This document shows positions 11,222 through 23,353 of a DNA stretch of 64,000 nt, piece by piece; position 1 is the stretch's first letter; each line of letters starts with the position of its first letter. The position numbers and the translations under genes were made by a program. Source of the DNA: Charina bottae (taxonomy: Eukaryota > Chordata > Lepidosauria > Squamata > Charinaidae); the NCBI GenBank assembly GCA_023362775.1, contig JALMGJ010000029.1:6669268-6733267 (forward strand), in the 5' to 3' direction. Under the pieces are notes generated by a model. It made no database searches. It saw only the letters and a program-made list of their open reading frames with translations, and was not told the origin of the DNA.

Positions 11222-11457
11222 CAGGGGTTTCCAAACTTTTTCCCATCACACTTCCCTTTAGTGTAATCTTGATGTACACACCTCCCCTAAAAATCCAAAC
11301 ACCAAAATGAACACAAATGAGCAATGAAAACAATACAATGGAAAGGTGGGAAAGGTGGATTTATTGTAACAATGGAACTAGAAGGTTCTTCACACCTCCC
11401 CTGGACTCTATCTGCACCTCCCCAAGGGAGGTCCACCTCACAGTTTGGGAAACCCTG
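11222..11457 (+). mobile_element. Non-autonomous hAT-like element, family D
   Basis: Terminal inverted repeats CAGGGGTTTCCAAACTTT and CAGTTTGGGAAACCCTG. The flanking octamers ATCTGTAG and TTCTATAG match at 6 of 8 positions. The interior pairs CTTCACACCTCCCCTG-type and ACACACCTCCCCTAAA-type blocks. Non-coding; only this copy was seen. Confidence 0.75.
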
Positions 11458-11471
11458 TTCTATAGGGAGGG

Positions 11472-11560
11472 AGTATACAAAAAGTCAAGATGGTGGTTGC
11501 AAACACACAATTGAAGCCTCAATCCTTTTTTTAAAATGTGTGTTGCATGCACAGCACATG
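11472..11560. mobile_element. Unnamed inverted-repeat MITE-like element (copy 2, partial)
   Basis: Contains AAAAAGTCAAGATGGTGGTT and TTGAAGCCTCAATCCTTTTT, which is the left half of the family at 30676-30805 and 51790-51960. The right half is missing or unrecognisable. Confidence 0.4.
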
Positions 11561-11706
11561 TTAAACATGGTTTAGTCATAACCAACTTGCATATTTTTTC
11601 ACATATTATACCTCAAATCAACATGGAGATGGAGACAGAGAAAGAGAGAGATTCTCCTATATGCCAGATATCTATTCACTGAACCTCTATGAATTAAATG
11701 AGAGCC

Positions 11707-12190
11707 AGTTTTCTGTAGTGGTTAAGGCATAGCTTTCCAAACTGTGTGTCGCGACACATTAGTGTGTCGTGACAAAACCTGGAAGTGCTGATGGCGCGTC
11801 TCCGCCGCCTCTGTGATGGTGTGTGTGGCGGCGGCGGCGGCGTGCCATCAGCACTTCCGGGTTTTAGTGTGACACACAAGGCTGCCGCCACTGCCACTGC
11901 CGTGCACGACCACGACGACGCACGCACCGCCACCCCGCCACCGCTGTTGGTGTGTCGCCAACGGCGGGACTTTGGAAAGCACTGGGTTAAGGCATCAGGC
12001 TAGAAACCGGGAGACTGAGTTCTAGTCCCCGCTTAGGCACAAAGCCAGCTGGTGACCTTGGACCACTCACTCTCTCTCAGCCCTAGGAAGCAAGCAATGG
12101 CAAACCATTTCTGAAACATCTTGCCAAGAAAACTGCAGGGACTTGTCCAGGCAGTTGCCTGGAGTCAACACTGACTCAAAGGTACACACA
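11707..12190 (+). mobile_element. CORE/MIR-like tRNA SINE split by a hAT
   Basis: A tRNA-like head (GCCAGTTTTCTGTAGTGGTT) is interrupted at 11728-11984 by hAT family A copy 4. It resumes with TTAAGGCATCAGGCTAGAAA, CCGGGAGACTGAGTTCTAGT and a B-box-like TTCTAGTCCC. The core TGGTGACCTTGGACCACTCA follows, and the end GCCAAGAAAACTGCAGGGAC. Other copies are at 18420-18648, 30905-31546, 43905-44125 and 61070-61205. Confidence 0.85.
11728..11984 (+). mobile_element. Non-autonomous hAT-like element, family A (copy 4)
   Basis: Ends CATAGCTTTCCAAACTG and TTTGGAAAGCACTG. A perfect 8-bp duplication GGTTAAGG (11720-11727 and 11985-11992) is made from the tRNA-like head of a SINE, which proves insertion into that SINE. 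The interior has GTGTGTCGCGACACA and CGG runs. Non-coding. Confidence 0.92.
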
Positions 12191-12284
12191 CTATGAATGA
12201 AACAGGACAAACTAACGGAGCTTGACTCAAAAGAAGTTCATTTATCAACAGTATACAAAGCCCCATTAACCATTTTTTGCAAGA

Positions 12285-12540
12285 TTAAGAGGCTCTTTTC
12301 CAAGATTAAGCAGCAGGGGGCAGTACCTGATTAACCATGGTTAGGCTCAAAGGGTAAGCAAGCTTCGGGTCTGTATTAGCACTTGGATGAGAAATCTCAG
12401 AGCTATAAAAGAGATGGGGAAGTGAAAAACATGTGAGAAGTCAGCAGCAAGCCACTTCTGCATTCTTGGGAAGGAAGATGCATGGAGGTGTTCCCACGGT
12501 CACCAAGAGTCAGGCTTGACTTGAAGACTTTGCCTTACTT
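12285..12540 (+). mobile_element. 5S rRNA-derived SINE (copy 2)
   Basis: The stretch near 12353-12405 (GTAAGCAAGCTTCGGGTCTG then TAGCACTTGGATGAGAAATC) follows 5S rRNA around boxes A to C. The body ends in CACCAAGAGTCAGGCTTGAC, like the tail of the 62186 copy. It is strongly diverged. Confidence 0.55.
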
Positions 12541-13060
12541 GACAGGATGGTCCATTAATCAAGCATTTAGCCCTTTGCTCTGAAACATGGGTAGCAATCA
12601 AAATAATCTATGCTGATCATTTTGGAGTTCAAAATAATAAAAGAGGCAGGAAAGTGCATTGGTAATTGGGTTCATAGATTCAAAATCAGCCATGGTCTGA
12701 AATTTATTCAAAGCACCGGTTCTCATAATTAAATGGGAGAAATGATTATCTGTAGAATGAGTCAACTGAAGTTCCATGATTTAAGTCTCACGAAGAGCAA
12801 TAATAGAATTAAACACGTGCATTATGTTTTCCCACTGAATGAACGTGACTGAAATATAATTAATAATGGCAGAGGCACTGTATGTCCTCAATTTAATCTA
12901 ATAATTTAAATTTTCCAGTGTACTGGTGTAAACGCAAATTCTAGTACTCATGATTTTGGAAACAGATCTGACGATTATAAGGAACTTAGTTGAAGAAACA
13001 CAGAAATGTCTGTAATAAATAAATATTACGTTATATACAGAAATTATAGTCAAGAGATAT

Positions 13061-13102
13061 TGTATTAGCTATCTATCTGATCGATCTATCTATCTATCTC
13101 CA
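13061..13102 (+). repeat. (TATC)n microsatellite
   Basis: A short, imperfect TATC/GATC run directly at the 5' truncation point of the RTE-like LINE. Confidence 0.85.
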
Positions 13103-15188
13103 AAACCCAAGGAAGTTTCTATCAAAAAGACCATTTGCAACAGAGAAACTTAAGAATCCTACAGTTGCCGATTCCTTTAATCAAGAACCATGCAACGGTT
13201 TTGGCCTTCTTGAGGTTACAGCCGATGTGGAAGGTCTCTGGAAGAACTTTAGAGACACTATCACAAAATGTGCTCAAAACATCATAGGGAGACGTCGTGG
13301 TAGATGAAAGGAACAGTGGATCCAAGATAGATCATGGAAGCTGGTCAATTAAAGGAAAGTCATAAAGCTAAAATGGGATCAAGCCAAATATGTGGATGAA
13401 GTGGAAGAAATGACCCAGAGATACATAGAACTCGACCGGTTGGTAAAGAAAAGCTGCAGGAAAGATAAGAAAGAATGGCTGGAGCGGAAAGGCACTAAAG
13501 CACAAGAAGCGGTTGACCAAAATGACTCCAAGACCCTTTACAGCATCATTAAGGAATTGACCGGAACGAGGAAGAGCATCAATGTCCCGATTAAGGATAA
13601 GAACGGGAAGCTTCTGGTCACCCAGGAAGAGCAAACCAGAAGATGGGCTAAATATTTCCAACAGCCCTTCAATCAACCAGATCCGATCAGTACATATAAT
13701 TTCAACAAAGAAAATGTTCAACAAGAGCTCCAGGTGAACACTAGTGAGGTTACTATTGAAGAAATTGAAATTGCGATCAGAAGCCTTAAAAACAATAAGG
13801 CAGCTGGTTTGGACAAGATATCTGCAGAGATCCTAAAGTATGGTAGTCAGACTATGCTGAAAAAGCTGACAAAGCTCTTCAATAAGTGTTGGAAAAGTAC
13901 TGCAATCCCGGAAGACTGGAGAAGAGGTGCTATTGTTAAAGTCCCCAAGAAAGGTAACATCTCTGAATATACCAACTGGAGGGGCATTACCCTTCTCTCA
14001 GTACCTGGGAAGGCATTCTGTGCAGTCCTCTTGAGGTGACTGCGAAACGCCATTGATCAACACCTTAGAGAGAAACAAGCTGGATTACGTTGTGGAAGGT
14101 CCTGCAACGAGCAAATCTTTACCTTAAGAAATATAAGAAAGAACAGTGTATTGAGTATCGGCACCCGTTGGCCATTAACTTCATTGATTTTAAAAAAGCT
14201 TTTGATAGCGTCCATCGAGAGTCTCTTTGGCAAATCCTGCATTTATATGGTGTGCCGGCAGTCTTTGTTACCATCTTTAAGAACTTATACCAGCGATCAA
14301 GCTGTTGTGTTAAGACTGAGAATGGCCATACGGATTTTTTCGAGATTACCACCGGGGTCAGACAAGGTTGTATCTTGTCCCCACTTCTCTTCCTTGTGGC
14401 CCTTGATTATGTCATGCGGTGAGCTGAAGTACACACTGGGACAGGCATCTATTGGAATGATTGAAGTCACCTTGGCAACTTGGATTGCGCTGACAATATC
14501 GCCTTGCTTGAGGAAGACAAATTAAAACTACAACACGCCACGACTGTCTTGGAAGATGAGGCAAATAAAATTGGCCTTAGGATAAGCACTGAGAAATCAA
14601 AGATCATGCATGTGAGCTCCACGGCCCCAGTATATGGAATAGTACTCAGACTGCAGCAGTTAGAAGAAGTGGAGAGGTTCACCTATCTGGGTAGTGTGAT
14701 TGCCCAGAATGGAGATGCAGAGGTGGACGTTAAGTGCCGCATTGGGAAGGCGATAGCCGTTTTTCAGAGGATGAATAAGTTTTGGTCCTCATCGTCCATA
14801 TCACTGAAGATTAAGCTTCATCTGTTCACTTCTATCGTGATCCCGACAGTTACTTATGCCAGCGAGACTTGGAAGGCATCAGCAAGTATCAACAAGAGGC
14901 TTGACGTCTTTCAACAGAGATGCCTCCGCCGAATTCTAAAGATTCAATATTTTGATTACATCACAAATGAAGAGGTGCTCCGAAGGAGTAGCTCGTGTAA
15001 ACTTCATAACATTGTCGCATGTAAAAGACTTCAACTGGCTGGTCACATCTTCGCCCTTGAATAACATGGCGAAGAACGCTGATAGAAGACCTGAAGGCAT
15101 TGCATATCACATGGAAAGATGCCGAAACAATTGCCCAAGACTGAAAGAGATGGAAAACCCTTACTGCCTGATATACTACATAGCATTG
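13103..15188 (+). pseudogene. RTE-like non-LTR retrotransposon, 5'-truncated and frameshifted
   Basis: The endonuclease is missing. The linker starts near 13122, and an open block at 13392-14039 holds LKNNKAAGLDKISAEILKYG, IPEDWRRGAIVKVPKKG and TNWRGITLLSVPGK (RT blocks 1-3). After a stop, 14090-14422 gives INFIDFKKAFDSVHRESLWQ and TTGVRQGCILSPLLF. The block at 14480-15064 should carry the FADD catalytic box but reads CADN, followed by ERFTYLGSVIAQNGDAEVDV, PTVTYASETW and QQRCLRRILKIQ. With stops, frame changes and a ruined catalytic box it cannot be active. The RT order and C-terminus suggest RTE/RTE-X. The copy ends in a TA microsatellite, as RTE elements often end in simple repeats. Confidence 0.88.
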
Positions 15189-15189
15189 A

Positions 15190-15237
<48 letters not shown>
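15189..15237 (+). repeat. (TA)n microsatellite
   Basis: About 24 TA units at the 3' end of the RTE-like LINE, which probably seeded it. Confidence 0.97.
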
Positions 15238-15239
<2 letters not shown>

Positions 15240-15899
15240 ACAGAGAGATCCTATCTTTCATTCTGCTTTACTATACTATGTCATACTATAGGCAGAGGAT
15301 AATATTCAAGAGATGGGTTCTAAAATGGAGGCTTTTGTGTATTTGAACATTTCTTGAAGTTAATATCTTCAACCATCTATTAGAAATATGTTTTGCTTTC
15401 AATAACATCCACACTTGTTTAAAGTAAAAAAATTCATTCCATGCTGTTTCCAGAACAATTTATAATTTGTTATCAAAAAAAGCCTGTACAAATATTTCTA
15501 CATAGCTGTGTATGAGAAGTTCTCATACCTATAGATTTTTTTGCAAGCAGTTTCCCCTAACAAATACCCTTGTTATGGCTATCTTTCCCTATGTATTCAT
15601 TTCTGTACACAATTTTCCTTAATGTATATAAAAACCTAGTCCCAGAAAGTGTTTATTTGACAGCCGCAAGCACATTATTTTGATAACTTGCTCTAAGATT
15701 CAAGCTTAATCGTTTGCTGGTTTTGCTTTCAAACCAAAGGCATATGTTCTTCTTTCTAGCAACACATGCTCATCACTCATCCTTTCTGGAGTTAGCAGTG
15801 CTATTCCTACAGCAGAAAAAGGGTAACAAATAGCGATCCAAAGAAATCAAAGGCTTTAGGTGAGAAATGGAAAGGAATATTACCAAATCTAACTTACAC

Positions 15900-16470
15900 C
15901 GACACCACTTGGTATACCTCTTCAGACCTTTCAATCATTGTTTCCTCTACAGTACATCCATAAGCCATGTCATCCACTCCTTTTTAGTCTTTAAATTTCA
16001 CGCCTCTCTTTTCAGGGTCTGAACTTTCTTAGTCTTCGTTTTAGTCTTCCTCTCGACCCATTGGCTCTTTCTTCTAATATTTCTTCTGAAATTCAGTCCT
16101 CATTCCTTCTTTCTATATGGTCAACCCATCTCAACATACTTCTTTCATACTGTCCCTTACTTTGTGTCCAATGCATAATTCATTCATCACCCCTTCTTTC
16201 CTTGTTCTTTCACACACGTCCCATTCCCATTGCATTCAACCCATTTTTATATTTCTCCTGGCATCCTCAACCCTCACATCCATAACAAATTGGACAGAAG
16301 CATTTTCTTAGACATCCATTTTTTCTTCCTGTGACAAAATTCCATTCCTTTGCAGCACACCACATTCTACCCACTATCCTTCCTCTGCGTATTGAATACT
16401 TTCTATTCAATACTTAATCCTGCATATATCCGTTGGATCTCAGGTTTTATTTTAAAAATGCACATGGCCA
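15900..16470 (-). pseudogene. LINE-derived C-terminal fragment, decayed
   Basis: Minus-strand frames with stops resemble the same LINE tail as 8080-8700: CQEKYKNGLNAMGM, then SMLRWVDHIERRNED, then EERANGSRGRLKRRLRKF. The GHIER-like and SRGR-K-R motifs are typical of LINE C-termini after the RT. Clade not assigned. Confidence 0.5.
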
Positions 16471-17029
16471 AAAGGGGGAGGGTGATTCATCATTTTCTTA
16501 CACAGAAAACAGAGAGGACTGGAGGTCTGCCGAGAAAATTAAATGCTGCAAGGTAATCAACCAAAATAGATAATTACAGCAAAAACAATTAACTGTTTAC
16601 AATCAATCTAAGACAACTTGAAATGAAGCCATTTCCTTTGTGGAGAAGGGAGAGGAATGGGAAAAGGCAATTAGTCAAGTTTTCACTTTTACATAAACTA
16701 GAGGCACACCTTTTTTCAGTCAAGAAGGCTACAGGGGATGGAATATTCTTTTTTCTTTTTTCTTTTTTGTGGGGAAGGGGGGATGTTGACTCTTAAAATG
16801 AGAATATGGAACCTTTTGGCAGCCACAAAGTTAGAAAATGATACTCCCCATGATTAGTTTTGCTGATGAATTTTGCAATGCAATCTAGGATTGTTTGGGG
16901 AGCTACAAAATAGGTAGTGGAGCACAAGTGCATGTTATAGCTTCCTTCTCTGTGATGTGAACTTTAATTTCATGGTAAGCCAAATCAGAACTCTTCAGTC
17001 TGAATTTGCAGAGAAAGAGAAACAGAGAG

Positions 17030-17369
17030 AACATTACTACTGCGATAGCGCCCGCCTTGTGGAATATTCTGCCCCCGGAGGTGAGACTGGCCCCCTCCCT
17101 CCTGGCCTTTCGGAAGGCCCTTAAGACCTGGCTTTGCCACCTGGCCTGGGACGACGGAGGTGGTAGTGCCTCCTGGGGTTGGCTGGCCCCATAGCTCTAC
17201 TATCTATTCTGCGGGTCCAAGCCCATCCTGGATTTTATTTTATTATGTTTTGTTTGTGTTTTTAGATATTTTGTATAGTTTTAAATTTTTATTTATTGTA
17301 ACCCGCCCAGAGTCCCTTGCATGGGAGATGGGCGGGGAATAAATTTGAATAATAAATAAATAAATAAAT
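17030..17369 (+). mobile_element. L2-like LINE 3' end
   Basis: Encodes AIAPALWNILPPEVRLAPSL, then LAFRKALKTWLCHLAWDDGG, to a stop at 17194. The UTR has AACCCGCCCAGAGTCCCTTG and GATGGGCGGGGAATAAATTT, and a (AAAT)n tail. It is parallel to the C-terminus of the 18899-20798 copy. Confidence 0.9.
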
Positions 17370-18082
17370 TACTAGCACCAGACTAATTTGGTAGATGATG
17401 GTTAACCCAAGTATTATTCAGCTGTTTTTTCTTGGAAAAAGAGTTTGCAAAACTAAGATACACTGACTAAATGTACAATTTGGGGACAGTGAGTTGTTGG
17501 TTTAAAGTTCACTTATTTATGGAAACAAACAATATATTTCGGAGTAGAAAGAGTCTGTTCAAACCTAACAGTATTTAATCTTTTGACACAAGGGGCTAAA
17601 ATATATAAGAAAATTCTGCAACCATCTAATTATGACTCTGCAGGTATATTGGGAGGGGGGATTCTTGTTTTAGAGTTCTTCTCCCTGCAGTTCCTAGCTT
17701 TCTTTAAAAAAATACCCTCTGCATCTTTTGTAGCACAAAGCTCCTTTTTTGTGATTGACAGAATCCCAAGCAATGCAAGCTGGAGATCTCTGAAGCTCTT
17801 AATTTGTCCCAGCTCTGTAATTGTACCTTGTCAAGAAATGCCTTGGAAAAGTTTGTAGTTCCATTCCTGCTGCTTATGAGGGTTTGTTTAGGGAAGCTCT
17901 AGGATCTGTGCAATGGAGCCTGAAATATTAAGCACTTGGACAAAATGGAAAAGCAGAAGCATTCTTGCTGAGATGATGCATTGGCAGAAAGCCATGATTC
18001 AACCAAGCAGAGGCTTACCAGTGCCTCCCCCCCCCTTCCTTCCTCCTCCTCCTCCTCCTCCTCCTGCTTTGACAATTTAGAG

Positions 18083-18155
18083 CAGTGTTTCTCAACCTTG
18101 GCAACTTGAAGATGTGTGGACTTCAACTCCCAGAATTCAAGGTTGAGAAACACTG
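18083..18155 (+). mobile_element. Palindromic hAT-like MITE, family C (copy 2, short)
   Basis: Starts CAGTGTTTCTCAACCTTGGC and ends AAGGTTGAGAAACACTG, with a perfect 8-bp duplication ATTTAGAG at 18075-18082 and 18156-18163. Most of the right half is deleted, leaving 73 bp. Confidence 0.93.
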
Positions 18156-18419
18156 ATTTAGAGTCATATTGTTAGAACTGCAGAAACTCCTTGAATCGTT
18201 AAGACTAGTCTCTTCTATTTTGGCCATATTGATCAGTTGAGGAAAAATCTGAAAGAAACATATATCAATGGTATAAACTCTACTTCCAAGTGGAATTCCA
18301 AAAGATCTACTGAGCTTGATGGTCAGCCATGCCTTTCTCCATAATACTCATTCTATTCCACTTTGCAGGCTCCCAGTTTCCTGTAACTATCCAGTGTCCT
18401 CACTGCTATTTTTTTTTTT

Positions 18420-18648
18420 TTTTTGTGACTTCAAGTCAGTTTTTTACTCCTGGCAACTGCCTGGACTAGTCCCTGCAGTTTTCTTGGCAAGGTTAGAAGA
18501 AGTTTGTCATTGTCTCCTTCCTAGGGCTGAGAGGGAGTGACTGGCCCAAGGTCACCCAGCTGGCTTTGTGCCTAAGGCGGGACTAGAACTCACAGTCTCC
18601 CGGTTTCTAGCCTGATGCTTCAACCACTACACCAAACTGGCTCTTGGT
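18420..18648 (-). mobile_element. CORE/MIR-like tRNA SINE
   Basis: On the minus strand: AAGAGCCAGTTTGGTGTAGT, then the B-box-like GAGTTCTAGTCCCGCCTTAG, the core GCTGGGTGACCTTGGGCCAG and the end GCAGTTGCCAGGAGTAAAAA. A nearly full copy. Confidence 0.88.
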
Positions 18649-18850
18649 GATATAGTTTTGCTCTATTCTGTGTTTTTGATTTGGTTTGTCTGTCTCTTTG
18701 GGTCTTCGTAGCCCACTAACGTTTCAATTTGTGTAACTGCTGTTTCTTCTTTAACACAAGCACTCCCCATCAAAATGACAGATATTGTATACATGATGGT
18801 TCCAGAGCCTAAGATTACAATGAAGTCAGTCACAGTCAAACCCTACAGGG

Positions 18851-20853
18851 CAGTGTTTCTCAACCTTGGCAAGTTTAAGCTGCTGGCTAGGGAATTCTAG
18901 GGAATCGCGCCTATGCGACCTCTCTTGTCCCATCCGACCCGATATTCCCCATGGTATACAGAGGGATTGAGGGTGCTGAAGAGGGTTAAGAGACGTCTAG
19001 AGCACCGCTGGAGAAAGACAAAGACCGAATCAGACCGAACACTAGCTAGAGCCGCGGTTAAGGCCTACCTTGTGGCGGCAAGAGTGGCGAAACGTCAATA
19101 TTTCTCCGCTCTTATTGCGTCCGCAGAATGTCGCCCGACGGCCCTGTTTAGGATTACTCGATCTCTCCGGTGACCCACCTTCAGGGCCATGCGGAGGAAT
19201 TTTCAGAGCATCTGATGGATTGTTGGACTCCAAGCATGATGCATGGTCTGGGGAGATGCCGAGAGAACGTCCGTGCCCGGTTATCTGGGAACAGTTTGAT
19301 CCTGTTGGGCCTGAGGAAGTGGACAGGATCCTCCGGACTGTAAGGGCCACTACTTGTCATCTTGACCCATGCCCCTCCTGGCTGGTGAAAGCAGCCAGTG
19401 AGGTGACATGTGGCTGGGTCCAGTGCATCCATTCTCGCTCTCTTGGACCTCTTAGCGGCTTTCGATACCATCTACCATGGTATCCTTTTGGGACGGCTTA
19501 GGGGGTTGGGGGTGGGCGGCATGGTTTTACACTGGTTCACCTCCTTCCTCCAAGGCCGATCCAATCGGTGGTAATAGGAGATGAGAGGTCCGACCCTCGG
19601 CCCCTACTTTGTGGGGTGCCGCAGGGTTCGGTTCTCTCCCCTCTCCTGTTTAATATCTACATGAAACCGCTGGGTGAGATCATCCGCCAACACGGGATGA
19701 GGTATCATCAATATGCTGATGATACTCAACTATATATCTCCATCCCGGGTGAGCTAAGTGATGCAGTGGCTGCCTTTTCTCAGTGTCTGAAGGCTGTGGG
19801 GCCTGGATGGGGAACAACAGGCTTCAGCTGAACCCTGGTAAGATGGAGTGGCTGTGGATTGATGGTGCCTCGAGATCCAGGGAGTTGTCATCTTTAGATC
19901 TGGACGGGGTGGCACTACCCCGTTCAGACAAAGTGCGGAACCTGGGTGTCCTTCTGGACTCACGACTCCTGCTTGAAGAGCAGGTGGCAGCCGTGGACAG
20001 AAGGGCATTTGTACAACTTCGAGTTGTGCGCCAGCTACGCCCTTTCCTGGATCGGGAGGCCCTCCGTACAGTCACTCATGCCCTGGTCATCTCCCACATA
20101 GACTATTGCAATGCGCTCTACATGGGGCTACCCTTGAAGAGTATCCGGAAGCTTCAACTGGTCCAGAATGCGGCTGCGCATGCAGTTATGGGTGCCCCAA
20201 GGTCGGCACATGTGACACCTCTGCTGCACGAGCTGCATTGGTTACCGGTTTGCTTCCGGGTCCAATTCAAGGTGTTGGTTGTCACCTTTAAAGCCCTACA
20301 TGGCATGGGACCAGGTTACCTAAAGGACCGCCTCATCCCCAGAACATCGACCCGTTCCACCCGGCTATGCAGAGAGGGTTTGCTTCGGACCCCATCTATA
20401 AGAGAATTCCACCTGACGGGGTCCAGGAGGCGGGCCTTCTCGGCAGTGGCACCCGCCCTCTGGAATATTCTGCCCCTGGAGGTGAGGCAAGCCCCCACAC
20501 TTATGACCTTCCGGAAACAACTGAAGACCTGGCTCTGCCACCTCACTTGGGATGGGGGGAGTAATAGCTCCTCTTGGGGTTGGCTTGCTCCGTAGAGTTC
20601 TTTTAAACTAAACATCAGAGCCTCTTGGGTCTTATATATTTAATTAATTTATATAGAGATATATTATATATTGTATTTTATAAGTTTTTATATGTTTTAA
20701 TTGCTGGCTTTGTGTAAACCGCCCAGACTCCCCTCTAGAAATGGGGGGAGATGGGCGGTGATATAAGTTAGAAATATTAATTAATTAATTAATTAATTAA
20801 TTCTGGGAGTTAAAGTCCACACATCTTAAACTTGCCAAGGTTGAGAAACACTG
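18851..20853 (+). mobile_element. Palindromic hAT-like MITE, family C (copy 3), split by an L2
   Basis: The left half is 18851-18898 (CAGTGTTTCTCAACCTTGGC through GGCTAGGGAATTCT). The right half is 20799-20853 (AATTCTGGGAGTTAAAGTCC through GGTTGAGAAACACTG). The flanking octamers CTACAGGG (18843-18850) and CTTCAGGG (20854-20861) match at 7 of 8 positions. The L2 between the halves landed in the MITE centre, perhaps duplicating AATTCT. Confidence 0.88.
18899..20798 (+). pseudogene. L2-like LINE, 5'-truncated RT region and 3' UTR
   Basis: A 1.9-kb copy. At 18913-19173 is the pre-RT region (VKAYLVAARVAKRQYFSALI). After a stop, 19070-19500 carries DPCPSWLVKAASEV and then a deletion that removes part of the fingers. 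At 19568-19831 are GVPQGSVLSPLLFNIYMKPL and the catalytic YHQYADDTQLYI. At 19783-20595 is an intact C-terminal block of 270 residues: VRNLGVLLDSRL, ALRTVTHALVISHIDYCNAL, LVQNAAAHAVMG, RVQFKVLVVTFKALHGMGPG, APALWNILPLEV. The 3' UTR near 20716-20765 has ACCGCCCAGACTCCC and GATGGGCGGTGATATAA, then a (TTAA)n tail. The motif set is that of the L2 branch of CR1/L2 LINEs. At least two frame breaks and the deletion make it inactive. Confidence 0.92.
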
Positions 20854-20861
20854 CTTCAGGG

Positions 20862-22343
20862 TAACAGCTTTTTATTTTCAGTGCAGGTACTGCTAATGAA
20901 TTGTTGACTTAAGTGGGGTTTGTAGAATGCATGGAAGATTCCCTCTTGGATAAAAGAGCTGCAGATGTTGAAGGAAATCCAAAGTTGTTATAGAAGCAAG
21001 AAGGATTAGAAGCCTTCTCCTCAACAGGATTCCCTCATGAGCAAGCGTTTCTGTTTTTATGTTGCCATAGCAACAGACTCAAAACAAGGGCAGAAACGAT
21101 TTATCTCATCATTAGAAGGGATCAGTATTTTAGTCAGAACAACCGCTACATTTTTAGATCTCAAACATGGGAAATTACAGATCCTAAGGAAGCCTGAGAA
21201 GCTCAAAGTTGGCATCTCCACAAACACTTACAGCAACAAGCACTTGAGAACAGATCAAGGAGAAAGAAATATGGTTGGTATTGATAATTAGGAAACTGTG
21301 ATTAGGTTGAACTTCCCTGATACAGATATCCGATGAAACTTTCCATAGTTCTATAGATTTACACTCTGAAAAAGCAGGACAGGGACTAAGTGTCAGCACT
21401 GGACAGTAAAAGCATGACATCCTTGGACAGTCAAACTGCAAGCTGTTAGTTCTTTTGGTACAGGGTGTGACGGCCCCAGAAATCTCTTGACATAGATCCA
21501 CTTTGCTGTCTTTGAAAATGTCACATTTGTGAATTAAATCTCCTCCCCAAAGATGCTCAAAACTCTAAGCTCAACTCAAAACTGCCAGAACCGTTTGCAT
21601 TTGCAGATGTTATACACAAAAGTTCCTACATTTACATACAAATCCCAGAACTAAAATAAAAAACAGAAGAAAACAGCTACAGAATCAATAGGCAAGAATC
21701 TTCTGCTAGCTGGTAGGTAATAATGCCAAACCCACAAAATTAGTGCTAAGGAACATAGTCCCACGGTATTACATAGGTAAAAGACCCAAGTAATTATATG
21801 ATAGAGTAGAAAACATTCCTCTTCGGTCATATTCTGCTGTGGGTGTGTCAGTTATTTGCTCACTCAATAAATGATTAGAGGTTTTTTTGTGTGTGCAGTG
21901 AATACAGTATTGTTCCTTGGCTGCACGTCAATAATGTTAAATTGGCATTAAATCACACCTGGATTTTCCTCAGCTAAGGAAAACAAACAGGCTTTGCAGA
22001 GAGTAGTTCAGCATGCAACACAGTCTCCTGCCAGCAGCTTTTTAAAATTGCAAGAATGGCTGAGAACCAACCACACAAGACATGTGAACATGTGAAGATA
22101 AAATGAGTAAGACAGCCAACTGGAGGAACTGTATTGCATTAACTGGGTATTGCTGAGTCAGACATGGATCGTCGGTGGAGGTCTGCAGTTTTTTGTTGAA
22201 GCCTAGAACTGGCATTCTAGCTAATCTTAACAGGATGGGCTGGGCCCTTCCTAAACTCCATCTAATGGTTTTGCTACTTCTTCCTACAATATTTCTTCAT
22301 GGTTTCTCCAGTCTTGGTGGTGGAATGATAGAGACACTTCAGG
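20862..22343. other. No recognised feature (1.5 kb)
   Basis: AT-rich intron sequence without long ORFs, tandem repeats or recognised mobile-element ends. Confidence 0.6.
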
Positions 22344-22351
22344 AGCTAGAA

Positions 22352-22459
22352 CAGTTTCTTAACCGTGGCAACTTTAAGACGTGTGGACTTCATGCCGGCT
22401 GGGGAATTCTGGGAGTTGAAGTCCACATCTCTTAAAGTTGCCAAGGTTGAGAAACACTG
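22352..22459 (+). mobile_element. Palindromic hAT-like MITE, family C (copy 4)
   Basis: Starts CAGTTTCTTAACCGTGGCAA and ends CAAGGTTGAGAAACACTG. The flanks AGCTAGAA and GGCTAGAA (22344-22351 and 22460-22467) match at 7 of 8 positions. A near-hairpin of 108 bp. Confidence 0.9.
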
Positions 22460-22957
22460 GGCTAGAAGGACTGGCAACGTGCAACTTCATTGCAACCGTA
22501 CCAGTGTGGACCTACCCATGGTTCCTTCCATAGTTTGGATGAGGAAGACGAGTTGTTCAGTTGTGAGAGAGAGACTCTTGGTAATTTTTGGAAGCCATCA
22601 CTAGATGGCAAATAGGTGTTCTGTGACTGGTTGTAGATAGTGTAAAAGTCATTTTGTGCAGAATTGAGAGCATTTACAACTTGCTCTCAAAATTCCAAAT
22701 CAATTCATTGGCTTGAAAAGTTTGCTAACTCCTATTCTTTATTTAAAATTGTACAGAGCCATAGAAGAGTATTTATAATTAACAGGACAAAATGCATGTT
22801 TTTAATTAAATATGATTAATTAAGAGATGGAAGTTCCATATTGCCTGTTGATGCAATTCAATTAAAGAACACAATGAGCTGAGTAATACTTGAATAAAGA
22901 TCACATATATAATCATAAAAGTGAAGGGTAAATTGTTTTGAAATATGGAGATTGTGT

Positions 22958-22962
22958 GTGTC

Positions 22963-22996
<34 letters not shown>
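22958..22996 (+). repeat. (TG)n microsatellite
   Basis: About 16 TG units followed by TACACACAGACACACA. A 30-bp block (TAATATGAAAGGATGAGGAT and on) is also repeated in tandem just after it, at 23013-23080. Confidence 0.95.
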
Positions 22997-22999
<3 letters not shown>

Positions 23000-23353
23000 A
23001 CACAGACACACAATAATATGAAAGGATGAGGATATTTCACTGGAAAATAATATGAAAGGATGAGGATATTTCACTGGAAAATAATTATTATTTATTTATT
23101 TAATTTATTAAATATTTCATACATCAACTAAGACATTGTTTTTATTGCCTGCAGCTGGGGGCATTTTTAGAAAGTTTTAGAAGTTTTCTATTTGCCCTTA
23201 GAAATCATACCATTTAAAAAGATGTGAGATTTATTAATAATATGTACAGTAAAATGGTAAATGCTATTATCAACAAATGTACAAACATGTAAAATTATAT
23301 ATCTAATGCAATTATGACTATTTAAATTTAAAGTGAATGGTGCAGCTGAATGT

